Notes under the pieces: model-generated
Databases searched by the model: none
Seen by the model: only the letters and a program-made list of their open reading frames with translations
Told to the model about the DNA's origin: nothing
Made by a program: the position numbers and the translations under genes
Source of the DNA: Odobenus rosmarus divergens
Lineage: Eukaryota > Chordata > Mammalia > Carnivora > Odobenidae
Length of the DNA stretch: 64,000 nucleotides
Direction: 5' to 3'
Assembly (NCBI RefSeq): GCF_000321225.1
Contig: NW_004450561.1
Location: forward strand, 1,279,189 to 1,343,188
Part shown: positions 33,961-45,528 of the stretch, in pieces
Numbering within the stretch: position 1 is the stretch's first letter
How the letters are laid out: every line of letters starts with the position of its first letter

Positions 33961-34685
33961 TTAAAAATGTATTGAGGTCAGTTAAACTTAGTGCTGCTCT
34001 CCCTGGCTCTAAATTTTATTTTAAGGTCATCTAATTTGTGATTCGTACTGAATTGAATAACAAACAAATGGATGCACTCCTTGGCAATATTTTATTTTAA
34101 AAGCATATGAAACTAAAGTGCTTTTATAAATACTTCACTTTTAATGAAGCTTAAAATAATCAATTTATTTTTAAATATTTTCAAATAACCAAACCAATAT
34201 TATCTAAGATTTTAGAGCTGTGTTCTTAAAGTAGCAAATCAACTTAAAATTCAATAGGAACATCCTAATTAGCTTTGCTTACAGTGTTTTATGTCTTAGC
34301 CTTAATACTTTCATTCTTGGGTGAAAGCTTTGCAACAAAGCCAATTTATAATGAACCTAGTTTTGATTCTTTGTTTTAGAAGCACTAAAGAAAAGAATTT
34401 TTTTAAACATATAGAAACAAAGCTTGGGAGAGAAGAAACAGTAAATATTTGAACTTTCACTTAATATATTTTAGTCTTCTCTCCCATTTCATTTTTTAAT
34501 GATTTTCTTTTTCCCTTTGTAAAAGTATTTTATAGAGTGCTATCTTTAGTAACAGTTTGGCATGCGTATGCCTTATAGAATAGGAAAATAACATTAGAAA
34601 CTGCTGTTGTCTATTGTTAAACACTATGATATGGATTGTTATATTTCATTGTTTTGCTTTTCTAGTCAATAGTATGACTCACTAT
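33961..34685. other. Unassigned AT-rich DNA
   Basis: No recognisable feature is seen. Confidence 0.5.
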
Positions 34686-34689
34686 CCTT

Positions 34690-34713
34690 TGTGTGTGTGT
34701 GTGTGTGTGTGTG
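34690..34713 (+). repeat. (GT)12 microsatellite
   Basis: GT dinucleotides run uninterrupted and are followed by GCATCTG. Confidence 0.95.
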
Positions 34714-34864
34714 CATCTGTAGACATTTCTATGGCAAGAAATTAGGATCTCCTAGTCTTCACAGTCTTAATTATATGAAATAGAGTGTCATTTGTTTTAG
34801 GTAACTTTAAATTATATCATAATTTAAATGATATTTGTGTACATCTTTATGCCTATAGATTCTC

Positions 34865-34965
34865 AATGAAGCAGATAAAAGCCTCTCTGGGCCACAGTTT
34901 ACTTACTTGTAAAATGAGGTGGGTGGAAGAAATTATTTCTACAGACCCTTTCTTTATGTGTTTTC
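34865..34965 (+). mobile_element. MIR-family fragment, sense
   Basis: CCTCTCTGGGCCACAGTTTACTTACTTGTAAAATGAGGTGG followed by AAGAAATTATTTCTACAGACCC. This is the MIR core (CTGTGCCTCAGTTTCCTCATCTGTAAAATG) with the alternative 3' continuation. A 78-codon frame (34785-35021) reads through it and is not a gene. Confidence 0.65.
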
Positions 34966-36245
34966 TGTTTAACTCAGGGGCAGAATTCTGTGTATTCAGA
35001 ATTGTACCTTACATTATGTAACCAAGATATTTTGGTGCAAGTGACTTTGTTCTAGTTAGAATATTACTTGTGTTAATTAAATGCCAAGTGATGGTATTTT
35101 AGAGTCAAAAGAAGAGGTCTGATTTCCTACCAAGATTTTTAACTATCTCTAATTTTATAGTGGAGTTACCCTACTGTTTTGAAATAAATTTTTTTGAGAA
35201 TAAATAAAATTCTCAATATCCTATTCATCTGATAAATTTAAAAAAAAACTGGGCTTTATTTACATTCAAAGTAGAATGCAGTTAAATATTACCAAAATCT
35301 AACTTTTTAATGAGATTTTCCTCCTTACTTAGACTTGAAACTCCATTCAGCAGTTAAAGCACTAAAGAAGTAAACTTTGATATTTTAAAGAATATAGTTT
35401 AGACATAATCTACTTATGTATATCTAGCAAGAAGGTATTTTATCAGTATATGTAATATTTGATTTGCTATAATTGGTTCTTTTGCATTTTCTACAAACAG
35501 TGTAATTGTAAGTATTGCTTAATCCATTTATCTTATTAACTGAAGTTATTATATTTGACAGAATAGACCATATGCTTTATATACTGTTTTGATGAAAAAG
35601 TGCAAACCATACCTGTTGTGCATATCTGAGTATATATTTTTCAGTTATACAGAATTGTCATATATTAGAACTTTTGTGGGTGATGTAAGTTTAACAACTT
35701 ATAGATTTAATTTTTAACCATATGAATCTTATACTTTAATATACTTCCAACATATGTTATTTGGAAAAAGGAATTAGATGGAAACTTCATTTTTATTGAA
35801 TATACTTGTGTATTATGTGAATTTAATGAACATGTACTACTTGTATAATCAAAAATAAAGGAAAATGTTGGTATGTCATTTAAACTGTATATTTGGAGCA
35901 TTTCTTTAGTTTATTTAGAAATTATCTTCATTGCATAAAGTATCTTATAGATACTTAATATCTCTATTTGATTGTTTGTTTTCTCAGGGAGGGCTGTCCA
36001 TCTTATTCTGGAGGACCAGAATTGTGGTTGGGCTTATTATATAATTCATATTCATATAATAATTTTGGAATTTAGAAATACTAGATCAAGAGTAATTAAA
36101 TCTGAAATCTGTATTGTTTCATCTTCCCCTAGTATAATCTTCTGTTTGAAATAGGAAAAATGAAACAAATACATAGATAAAATGAATTTTAATACTTAAT
36201 AATATGTACTTAGACCTCTAGCAGTAATATTCTGGCAACATCTAG
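34966..36245. other. Unassigned AT-rich DNA
   Basis: No recognisable feature is seen. Frames of 64 and 60 codons at 35707-35901 (minus) and 35972-36154 (plus) have no motif. Confidence 0.5.
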
Positions 36246-36264
36246 CTTTCAGTTGGAGGCTTTA

Positions 36265-36469
36265 TTTATTTATTTATTTATTTTAAAGATTTTATTTATT
36301 TGACACAGAGAGACACAGCGAGAGAGGGAACACAAGCACGGGGAGTGGGAGAGGGAGAAGCAGGCTTCCCACGGAGCAGGGAGCCCGATGCAGGGCTTGA
36401 TCCCAGGATCCTGGGATCATGACCTGAGCCTAAGGCAGACGCTTAATCACTGAGCCACCCAGGCACCCC
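36265..36469 (-). mobile_element. SINEC, antisense, well preserved
   Basis: Reversed it reads GGGGTGCCTGGGTGGCTCAG, AGCGTCTGCCTTAGGCTCAGGTCATGATCCCAGGATCCTGGGATC and so on, with (AAATA)n at the tail. A perfect 16-bp target duplication, TCAGTTGGAGGCTTTA, lies at 36249-36264 and 36470-36485. Confidence 0.97.
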
Positions 36470-36485
36470 TCAGTTGGAGGCTTTA

Positions 36486-37280
36486 AAAAGAAATATAGCA
36501 CCAACTGAAGAAATAGTGAAATTGATGAGAAAATAAAATATAAGGAAATGTATTTTAGGGGTAGATTTTACTTAATTTAAACTATTTTAAAGAACACACA
36601 TTTTCATATAGACTTTCAATCCATATTTTAAAATTTTTAATTACCCTTCTTAGTTTTATAAAATATACACTCATCTTTTCAATTAGGGGCGTATTTCTAT
36701 ATTCATCCCAAACAGATTTCTAAAAAACTATTTGTCTTGTCAAATTTTTTTGAACAGATTCTTGTCATGTGTTAGGGAAATGAAACACTTTCAAATGTTT
36801 TGTTGTGAATAATGGGGAGATGATTTTGCAATTTAACATTAAGTGGACAATTCTTTTTATACTAAATGGTTAATATTCAAGTTACTTTATTTAATAAACT
36901 TTAGTATTCAGACATTATTTTTTATCATCCAAAACATAATTTATATCCATAAAACAATATTTGTAGTTTGAATTTATATATTTTAAAAATAAATGTGAAG
37001 TTTTTTTTCAAATAACCTCAGGCCAGTTATATGAAGATAAGATATTCATATAATTACCTCAATGTTTGTTATTCTTGTTTATATATCAACTAATTCCTGC
37101 CGTTTTTTTATGAATTCTGCAGATATTTCCCATATAAAATTAGTTAAAAATTTTTAAAAGTGTTAGTGTGTATAAAGGACTACTTATGCCACAAATCTCT
37201 TTATCTTTAAAACTAAGTTAACAAACATTTATTACTTAAAATTTGCCTTTAACTCTGAAATTTCTATGTGTCATAGGTGA
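36486..37280. other. Unassigned AT-rich DNA
   Basis: Very AT-rich sequence. I see nothing recognisable. Confidence 0.5.
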
Positions 37281-37283
37281 AAT

Positions 37284-37318
<35 letters not shown>
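37284..37318 (+). repeat. (GT)n microsatellite
   Basis: An uninterrupted run of about seventeen GT units starts after GAAATGA. It is the longest pure dinucleotide repeat in the window and adjoins the MIR that follows. Confidence 0.96.
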
Positions 37319-37321
<3 letters not shown>

Positions 37322-37339
37322 AATGTTCCTAATATATTT

Positions 37340-37552
37340 TCTGAAGCATGGCCTGGAATCCTGACTGCCACTTTGTAGCTATTTAATAAGGTATAAATTG
37401 TTTAACAGCTGTAAGTGTTTTTTTTTTATCTGTTAATAAGAAATCATTACACCTACCTCACAGGGTTGTTGTGAGGAAAACCAATAAAACATACGTGAAA
37501 GAGTACTTTGCATATGCCATATATGCAGGATATAAAAAATGAGTGTTACTAA
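37340..37552 (+). mobile_element. MIR SINE, sense
   Basis: GGCCTGGAATCCTGACTGCC, AGCTATTTAATAAGGTATAAATTG, ACCTACCTCACAGGGTTGTTGTGAGGAAAAC and AGAGTACTTTGCATATGCC match the MIR order. Confidence 0.85.
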
Positions 37553-37559
37553 AACTTCA

Positions 37560-38085
37560 GTGGACCTCATTTTTATCTTATGATAAAAATCTAAATTCTG
37601 CACATGTGATCTGGCTCCCCACTTATGTCCTCAACCTCATTTCTTTCCTTGCAAACTGCATGTATTGATTAATTGATACTCAACACTTTGCAGTTCCCAG
37701 AATATATCACGCTTTCTTTGGGCCTTTGCCTGCCTGCATCAGTCTTTCCAACCACTCACACACCCCTTTATCCATAGGCCGCTATCATCTGTATAATTCA
37801 GCCTCATTCTTCAGGTCTCACTTTTTAGATTTCTCCTTAACCAAGATGTTTCTCACTCCTCCTTCATCCCTTATACTTCTGTTAGGTGACCCTTCTGTAT
37901 AGTCCTATAGGCTTTGCTTATTCCTGTTCTAGCAGATACCTCGTGTATTGTAACTGCCTTTGTGCCTGTTTCCTTTGTAAACTTGTTGAGAGTGGAGTCT
38001 GCCTTCAACTTCTTTTACCCAGTACTTAACAGAGTTTCTGCAACTCAGGAGGAAACAGAGTGAACATTTTATAAATAGATGTTAA
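37560..38085 (+). mobile_element. L2 LINE 3' region, sense
   Basis: CACATGTGATCTGGCTCCCCACTTATG, CAACCTCATTTC, GGGCCTTTGCCTGCC, ATTCTTCAGGTCTCACTTTTTAG, TCTGTTAGGTGACCCTTCTG, CTTGTTGAGAGTGGAGTCTGCC and AGTACTTAACAGAGTTTCTGC follow L2 for about 520 bp, one of the longest L2 pieces here. Confidence 0.88.
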
Positions 38086-38206
38086 GTTCCCCCTAAACAA
38101 ATTCACAACATACGATTTGTACTCCTTAAAAAATATCTTTAATTCTTCTTTATTTATAGAAAAGATTTTAAACTCCACAATAATCATATCAAAATTATGG
38201 CCTTTT

Positions 38207-38396
38207 GGGGCACTTGGGTGGCTTAGTCAGTTAAGGATCAGACTCCTGATTTTGGCTCAGGTCATGATCCCAGGGCAGTGAGATGGAGCCCCACATGGGG
38301 CTCAGCACTCAGTGGGGAGTCTGCTTGAGAGTCCCTCTCTCCCCCTCCCTCTGTCCCTCCCCCACTCTCTCTCTAAAATAAATAAATCTTTTAAAA
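38207..38396 (+). mobile_element. SINEC, sense, intermediate-age subtype
   Basis: GGGGCACTTGGGTGGCTTAGTCAG, ACTCCTGATTTTGGCTCAGGTCATGATCCCAGGG, CAGTGGGGAGTCTGCTTGAGAG, CTCTCTCTCTAAAATAAATAAATC. The TTTTGGCTCAGG/GAGATGGAGCCCC wording marks an older subtype than 9204. A perfect 16-bp target duplication, AAAATTATGGCCTTTT, lies at 38191-38206 and 38397-38412. Confidence 0.97.
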
Positions 38397-38412
38397 AAAA
38401 TTATGGCCTTTT

Positions 38413-39650
38413 ATAATCGACTACTTTGCTCACCATTTATCACTCCTAATGCATTTATTAGAAGGTGAACTCACTAGGGTACAAGTGGAAAGTTACTTTA
38501 TTCTTCCCTGTCTCTGTACCTGAAATCCCACCCTGATTTTTTTTCTTTTCTGCCCCTTGATACATGCTGCTCAAGTGTTTTTTTCTCTTCTCTGCTCTTG
38601 CTCTTCTTCCTCTTCCTCTTCTCTCTCTCTTGTTCTTTGCATTCTCTCTTTAATTCTTTCTTTGCTCACTCCATGGCATTTCAAAACACACTTACTTTTC
38701 AGGTAAATTAAAAAAAAAAGGCTAAGAAATTAAAATTCCAAACTCTCACCCAATGTGAAATTTTTTCTTATGTCAACTTTGTTCAAAGAAGGCTTAAAAA
38801 CCTGAGTGGGGACATGTCAAGTAGTAGACATTTGTATTAATTTATTTTTGCCTTAGTTTTTCTCCTATTCCTTGTACTACTCCTGGGTCTTCCAAAGTCT
38901 GAGGTTAGAAATAGAGAACTAATTGGTAGTAAAGGTATGTTGGAAATCTAACTTTCTTTTGCTTTTCTGAGTTTATCAAAGACTCCCCAATTGTAATTCC
39001 TGGATGCAATTGATACTTCCTTCGCTTGTCTTCTTTTGACTACTGTCCTTAGTTTCTGACTTTCTAGAATGCTTTGAACCTCTTTCTTCTGGAATTACCT
39101 TGTTTCCTTTGCAGTCTTTGTAGAATTCCTTTAAAAAGGGTTCAATGCTAGTTCCTTTCCCAGGAGTCCTTACCTGTCCCATTGGAAAATATAATTCTTT
39201 ACTTCATAAAATCAGAAGTGTTGGCCATTTCTAAGGTAGTAGTCCCAGACTAAAGGCAACTTAACCTCTTGCCTTTAGTTTATTTTTAGGCCAAAGTCCA
39301 GTTCCTGTGTCGTTCCTTAAATGTCCTATATTCTAAAGGACATAGGGCAAACTCTGAGTGAATTGCTCTTTATTTCTTCCTCAAACAATGTAAGCTCCTA
39401 TCCTCCAATATATACTTATATATTTTTATGTGAATTATGGACCAAACAATGCCTGAGCAATTTTTGGCCACATTTTTCCAAATGTTGCATAGATGATCTG
39501 TTACCTCAGTTCTAGTACTTGGAACCTGTTGTTCTCAGCTTTGGGTCCTAACTGAAACAGAGAAAACAAGAAAATTCCCATTTCAATATCCTGTTAACAC
39601 CACCTAAACTGAGGCCATAATGGCAGCTTGCATTTCTATAAATTTCTATG
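38413..39650. other. Unassigned DNA with a long pyrimidine tract
   Basis: At about 38575-38670 the sequence is almost all C/T (CTCTTCTCTGCTCTTGC, TTCTTCCTCTTCCTC..). A minus-strand frame at 39182-38976 (68 codons) has an unusual Lys/Glu/Ser-rich composition, but I recognise nothing in it and its ends look arbitrary. The rest is unassigned. Confidence 0.45.
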
Positions 39651-39654
39651 AATG

Positions 39655-39990
39655 TTCATCCATTTCTATATTTCCATGCCTTGTGTTAGGCTATTCTGTA
39701 AGTTTGGAATGTCCTTTATACTTTTTCCTCATGGTGGAATCCTTCTCAGGCTTTGATGCCCAATTTAGGTGAAGTCTTTATTGCTCTTTGCAGTTAGAAT
39801 ACATACCTCTCTACTGTGTTCTCACAAATACTTTGTGTAAATTGTTATTGTGTTACCTATACATTTGTCACTCTTACTAGATTGTGAGCATTTTTGAGAC
39901 AGCCACTGACTTATTGGTGACCCCTTACCACCTAGTCTCTATTATGTGCTCCATGCATTATTTGCTAAATGAATAAATCTCTTCCAGACA
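39655..39990 (+). mobile_element. L2 LINE 3' region, sense
   Basis: TTCCATGCCTTGTGTTAGGC, AAGTTTGGAATGTCC, CAATTTAGGTGAAGTC, TACTAGATTGTGAGCATTTTTGAGAC and TATGTGCTCC..TTGCTAAATGAATAAA give the diverged end of L2. Confidence 0.7.
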
Positions 39991-40955
39991 CTGAGATTGA
40001 AGTTTGTAAAATTATTGTTGAATAATTAATACTTACATTCTTAATTATTTCTGTCCATATTTCAAAAAATATTTGAGGGGGGCAAGAATTATATTTTATG
40101 CCTCTGATTTTTTTTTTTTTTTAATCCCGGTGGCATTGCTCTTTACCTATTCTTAGACACATTCATTTTAGGTTTTACTTCTGTTTTTGGCTCAATTTTC
40201 TCTTGTTTCTCCCTGCATTCTTTATTTTTCTTCCTTGTTTTATTACAGTTGATGGATATAACTATGGTAGGTAAGGATAACCAGGTATTCCAAGCAGGTT
40301 CAGGTTGAAAAAAAAAAAAGTAAATATGGCAGATTTCAGGATTAGTTGAATTTCAAGAAGTATGGATGCCAGGAATTATAAATCTGTGTGATTATTTGTC
40401 TGAAATCATATTGCTTTTACCAGTAGATTTTTGTGCATGTTTTCATAAGAAGGAACAAACTATAAAAAGATGGCCAAGTGATTGATTCTCAGTTTTAGGT
40501 ATCAAGAAACAGTGTTTATTCCTGTTAGTTACACCACTCCCTAACCACTGTAGTTATTCAGTTACTCTATTTGCCTTACAAAATTAGTAAAATTAATTAT
40601 TGTATTTTTCACTTAGTTTAAGGTGAATATTGCTATATGACAGAAGTTTGATATTAGGAAAAACAAAGTTCTATTTTTCTAAGTTTTTTTGAGCATACTT
40701 GGGAAAACCTAAAATCCAGGAGAATTTTCAGGAAGCATCTGGTATGGACCAGTTATCAAATAGGAAAATTCATGATAAAAAATACAGTTTTTCAAAATAT
40801 ACCATCTTAAATGTAGTTCGCTTTTAAATATTTGCTATTCCATTTTCTTTTCCTGTTAAGTGGTTCTTTCTATTTTTCAATTGTGGTTTTGTATAGGACT
40901 TTTTTATTTTTTGTACCCTCTTTTAGTGGGTCAAGTAAAATGTTTAAAAAAATAT
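39991..40955. other. Unassigned AT-rich DNA
   Basis: No gene or repeat is recognised. Plain T runs occur near 40110-40122. Confidence 0.5.
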
Positions 40956-40959
40956 TATA

Positions 40960-41155
40960 GGGGCATCTGGGGGTGGCTCAGTCATTAAGCGTCTGCCTTC
41001 GGCTCAGGTCATGATCCCGGGGTCCTGGGATTGAGCCCCATATTGGGCTCCCTGCTCCGGGGGAAGCCTGCTTCTCCCTCTCCCACTCCCCCTGCTTGTC
41101 TTCCCTCTCTCACTATGTCTCTCTGTCAAATAAATAAATAAAATCTTTAAGAATA
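40960..41155 (+). mobile_element. SINEC, sense
   Basis: GGGGCATCTGGGGGTGGCTCAGTC, AAGCGTCTGCCTTCGGCTCAGGTCATGATCCCGGGGTCCTGGGATTGAGCCCC, CTGCTTGTCTTCCCTCTCTCACTATGTCTCTCTGTC and AATAAATAAATAAAATC. The flanks AAAAAAATATTA and ATAAATAAATATTT suggest an A-rich target duplication. The CACTATGTCTCTCTGTC stretch is typical of arctoid SINEC. Confidence 0.95.
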
Positions 41156-41283
41156 AATAAATATTTTAAACAGTAAAATTCTTCAAAACCTAGTTCTTCA
41201 TTTTATACTTTTAAACCTAGGTAGTGTTCCTATACAAAATACCTTTTTACAGATAAAAATGCACATAATAAGGAAATTGGCCA

Positions 41284-41485
41284 GGGACACCTGGGTGGCT
41301 CAGTCAGTTAAATGGCTGGCTTGTGATTTTGGCTCAGGTCATGATCTCAGGGTCCTGGGATTCAGCCCGGTGTGGGCATCAGGCTCTTTGCTCATCAGGG
41401 AGTCTGCTTGAGATTCTCTCTCTGCTCCTCTCTCTCGCTTTCTCTCTGAAATAAATAAATAAATAAATAAATAAATCTTTAACAA
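41284..41485 (+). mobile_element. SINEC, sense, older subtype
   Basis: GGGACACCTGGGTGGCTCAGTCAG, TTTTGGCTCAGGTCATGATCTCAGGGTCCTGGGATTCAGCCC, GAGATTCTCTCTCTGC, CTCTGAAATAAATAAATAAA. The imperfect 13-bp target duplication AGGAAATTGGCCA / TGGAAACTGGTCA lies at 41271-41283 and 41486-41498. Its mutations agree with an older age than the neighbour 130 bp upstream. Confidence 0.95.
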
Positions 41486-41498
41486 TGGAAACTGGTCA

Positions 41499-42815
41499 TT
41501 GATATTTCTTTTTTTATGCTTCTCTCTGAAATTCTAGCTCCACGTTTTTCCCCTGTGCTGCAGGTTATGACAGATTCAGCATGTCTGAAAACAAAATAAA
41601 TCTTTAGTTCTCAATTCTCATTCTGCCTCCCAATTCAATCATTCTTGCTTACGACTTCACCATATACCTTTTGATGCAGGGCCAAAATAATACCACTCTC
41701 TCCTCTCCTTTGACTTGATATCATCCTACTTATTTCTAGATCTTAATTATTTTGCTTTTAATATGTATCTGGAATCAGTATACTTCATTCTATATCCATT
41801 GATAAACTCTAGTTCATTATCACTTGCCAAGATTTGTGTACTAGATTTGTCTTTCTGTTTATATTAAATTTTTCTCGAAGGTGGGAACCACATTTTATTC
41901 ACCTTTGTTCTTTCCATGGAGTATAGTCTCAGTAAATCCTTTCTAGGTTCACTCAACTAATTGTGAAGTAGTTGATTCCTTGTATTTATGCCTTAAAATT
42001 TTTGAATGGATTGCTAAAACACAGAGCAATGCCACAGTTAAAATTAATCACACATTAGTCCAACTTGATGATACTCCTATTAGTGTTAACACTACCGGGA
42101 AAAGTGCTTTAAGTGAATTCTGAATAATCTATTAAGAACACTTGGCTTGGTCCTAATTATGTGGAAAACAGATTTTCCTGGCAGTATGCTAGTATATATA
42201 ATGGTTTGTGGGCTCTTGCTATAACTAGACAAAGTTCAGTCTTTTTTCTCTTTGATCCCATTTAAAAGATATGGTAATATGCCATCTTGAGAATGTAATT
42301 TTAACCAAAGTCTTGGTTACTTCGCTTTTTACATTAGTCCCTTTGTAGCTCTTTTAGAGTTATATAATGCAAATGGGAAGTAAGCTTCTTTTGCAAAAGT
42401 CTTCAATCTAACAACTAGTCCCATAGGTGGATCTGATTTACCCTAGTGAGAGGATACAGTGGCCTCCTAAGAGGAATAACTCTGTTACAGGCTCTTTTAG
42501 TGTTTCCTGTGCTAGAACTTTATAGAGAACTTATTTTTCCCTTTTGCCTCTTCTCATTGTAGTCTTTGAAGATAATCACTGGTTTCTGGAAATTTACACT
42601 ATGAAGGTGCTGTCATTTTGGATTTTATTGAATTTGAATATATACTTATTCTGATTTTTTTAGAGTGTTTTGTAAAATTATTGGAATGAATGTTAGTCTT
42701 ATATAGAAATAAGATGACCTTTTAAATGTGTTCTCAAAAATACTATTTTAGGTTTATAATTTTGATTATTTTGATCAATATGTTCCTGTTTTTTTCCTCA
42801 TTCCTCTCCTGTTTC
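41499..42815. other. Unassigned DNA
   Basis: No gene or nameable repeat is found. Some pieces (TTCTCGAAGGTGGGAACCAC..) near 41870 resemble an L2 end but are too short to claim. Confidence 0.45.
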
Positions 42816-42820
42816 TTTTA

Positions 42821-42827
42821 GTATGTA

Positions 42828-42859
<32 letters not shown>

Positions 42860-42868
42860 CATATATAC
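42821..42868 (+). repeat. (TG)n(TA)n compound microsatellite
   Basis: GTATGTATG(TG)n is followed directly by (TA)n and ACATATATACC. Confidence 0.93.
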
Positions 42869-43194
42869 CTTTATCCAGATCTGTCATCTATCATTATACA
42901 TACACGTGTGTACATAAGAACTTTAAATTTTGTAAATTCACCTTTTTATATTCCCATATCTCAATTATTCTTTTGAAATGATAAATTTTCAAATCAGTTT
43001 AATTTTATTTTTGCTATGTAAAAATAAAATTTGAAGCCTACATAGATTTTTTTATCTATTTTCCAGATTTATATGTATATTAATTATAGCATATTTTGCT
43101 TTTATACCCTGTATATTATATGGTATTCATGGTTTGCTTGTCACTTAGTAAGTTAAATATAATTAACATTCTGTTATTTGTATAATATTCAATT

Positions 43195-43985
43195 ATTTTT
43201 ACTCTTCATTCAGTAAGTGTTTTTTTAGTGATACTGTGTGCTAGGCACTGTTCTACATGTGGGAATGCAGAAAGTCTTTGCTCTTATGGAGCTTTTATTC
43301 TTATTGCTGAAGAGGCAGAGAAACACTGAATAAATACATAATTTTAGATAAGCATAAGTACTGGGAAGGAAATAAATGCATATGATAAAAAATGTTGAGG
43401 TGGAGTATACTTTAGCTAGGATAGCGAGAGGAAACATCAAAGATGGGAATTTGAGTTGAACTCTAAATGATTAGGAGGAAGAAAATCACATTCCAGGCAT
43501 CAGGAATAGCAAGGAAAAAGGTCTTTGGATCTGAGTGAGTTTGGCATGTTGAAAAAACAGAAAGAAATGCTGTGTGTGTTGAACGTTGTTGGGCGGGGAG
43601 GTGGGTGAGAGTGTGGCAGGAGGTGAGGGCTTTGAAATAATTCAGGGACCAGATCAAGTGGGCCATAGTAGGAAGTAGGAAGTTGGAATTGTATTATAGT
43701 TACAATGTGAAGACATTGGATACTGAAGTTTTATGATGATTAGCACCAAGGACATCACTCTTCTTGTTGTGTGGAAGATAAACAGGGAAAAAGAGTTAGG
43801 GTCTAGGAGAAGTAATTATTAAGAGGCTTATTGCAGTAGTCCCAGAAATTATGGTGTCTAGGATTAGGGCTTTTGGCAGTAGAAATAATGACAGGTAGGA
43901 TGTTTTAGAGGAGCACTGACAGAATTTGTGAATGGATTAGAAATGGTGTCATCAACAATATTGGACAAATTGAACATGAAATATT
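43195..43985 (-). mobile_element. Long L2-family LINE piece, antisense
   Basis: TTTTTACTCTTCATTCAGTAAGTG, GTGCTAGGCACTGTTCTACATG, GCTCTTATGGAGCTTTTATTC, CATTCCAGGCATCAGGAATAGCAAGG, GGGACCAGATCAAGTGGGCC, TTATTGCAGTAGTCCCAG and GGATTAGGGCTTTTGGCAGTAG give the reversed L2 3' half over nearly 800 bp. Minus frames of 71 and 67 codons inside (43225-43666) are remnants or shadows, not a gene. Confidence 0.82.
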
Positions 43986-44370
43986 TTTTGAAGATATATT
44001 TTAATGGACTTAGACTTTTCCATGGTAAATATGTACCATAATTTACTTAAATTACACTCTATTTTTGACTATTTTCCTTACTTTTTGCTAGCATAGATAA
44101 CATTAATGTTTCATCATTTTTTCACCTCACTGTCATTGTATATAAATAATGATTTGTGATGGCGTGTCAATTTGAAAGGTAGAAAATTATATCTTTCTTA
44201 CTAGCTAGATTGAAATTTTAATGTGTATATTAACAGGTTGTGTTTTTCCAATTGTGAATTGTTTCTAGCCTTGTTTATTTTGAGGTGTTATTTTCCTTAT
44301 TGATTTGAAAGGTCACATTAACTAAAGAGGTCTAAACATCCCAACTTTATTTGGCCTTGAGATTTTTTAA
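43986..44370. other. Unassigned AT-rich DNA
   Basis: No recognisable feature is seen. It may be a decayed L1 piece (TTTTTGACTATTTTCC..), too weak to call. Confidence 0.4.
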
Positions 44371-44374
44371 TTTA

Positions 44375-44840
44375 TCTTATGTTAGTCTCACCCATGTCCC
44401 TTATGCTCTAGACACTTCAGCTATTTCTCAAACAAGCTAACCTCTTTCTTGCCTCGTGGAATTTGTACTTGTGATTCTCCATTTTCTGAATCCCTCTTCA
44501 GCCAGTCTTCACATGGTTGACTGTCTTGTCATTCATGTTTCAGCTCAAATGTTACATCCTTAGAGGAGCTGTTCCTGACATAATATACCTTCTCACACCT
44601 TTCACATTCTGCCACATTACTGCCTCTGTTGGGCTTGTTTTTCCCCCCCAGGCTTTTTAGTCTTCATAGCACTTACCACTTAACTTAGTCTGAAGTTATT
44701 CCTAACTTACTTATTACCTGTTCTTTCCAATGAGAATGAGAGATTCATCAGGGCAGGTATCTACTCTTAATTGTTTACTGCTGTGCCCTCTGAGGCTAGA
44801 ATATTGTTGGGCATTAGTACGTAATTAATATATATTGTCA
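44375..44840 (+). mobile_element. L2 LINE 3' region, sense
   Basis: ATTCATGTTTCAGCTCAAATGTTACATCC, GAGGAGCTGTTCCTGAC, TCATAGCACTTACCAC, ATGAGAGATTCATCAGGGCAGG and TTGTTTACTGCTGTGCCCTC. This is one of the clearest L2 3' ends here. Confidence 0.9.
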
Positions 44841-45184
44841 CGTGGATGATATAAGTATATTAGGTATTTGTTCCATATGCTTGTGATTTCCCCCTTTTGT
44901 CAATTGCCTTCATTCTTGTTCATGGTGCTTTTTATATAAAGAATTTTCTATTTTCACAGAGTCAAATCAATGAAGTTTGGTTTTTTTTTTGTATTTGACC
45001 TTTTCATTACTTTTAGAAGGAAAAGAAAAACTTTCCAATCTGGAGATATTCCATTTTCCTGTATTCTAATTAAAATGTTTCTGAATATAAAGTTATCATT
45101 TATTTTCATGAATTAAGGAAAATATTTAAGATAAAAATAGGTCTTATAAATGTGTTTCTGTGCTTTCTTCTAATCTTATTGCAC
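44841..45184. other. Unassigned AT-rich DNA
   Basis: No recognisable feature is seen. Confidence 0.5.
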
Positions 45185-45528
45185 ATTTATTTATAAAATA
45201 AAGATTATACTATATAGAGAGCTTTTCATCTTTTTTCACTTAATATTGTACACTCTGCATTATTTAGATGATACATATTCTTCATTGTTCACAAGTGTAA
45301 TTTTTTTAAGGTCTGTAGAATATTTCATCTTAGGCATTTGTTATAATATATTTAATCAGTCTCTTATACTTGTTTCAATCTTTTTTTGATATAAATAACA
45401 ATACATAGTCTGGTATTTAAGTTTCTGTGTTCATTTATGATTATTCTCTTATAAATTATTAAACATAGAATAATGAATTTATGGGTCATAGGAGTACATG
45501 CAGTATTTTAAGACATTTAAAGGTTCAG
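45185..45528 (-). mobile_element. Old L1, antisense, part 1 (interrupted by SINE)
   Basis: TTTCATCTTTTTTCACTTAATATTG, AGAATATTTCATCTTAGGC, TTTAATCAGTCTCTTATAC and ATGAATTTATGGGTCATAGGAG resemble the reversed end of an old L1 ORF2 (..ATAATATTCCAT.., AACCAGTCCCCTATTG, GGGTCA..). It continues after the SINE at about 45745. Confidence 0.65.

Noticed and set aside
10976..37318. CRISPR-like or regulatory repeat arrays
   Set aside because: The regular repeats seen are di- and tetranucleotide microsatellites without spacers, in a mammalian genome.
38976..39182. MGQ start of the minus-strand frame read as a retroviral Gag N-terminus
   Set aside because: Only the first residues suggest a myristoylation-type start. 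Nothing downstream resembles Gag, and there are no nearby LTR or pol signals.
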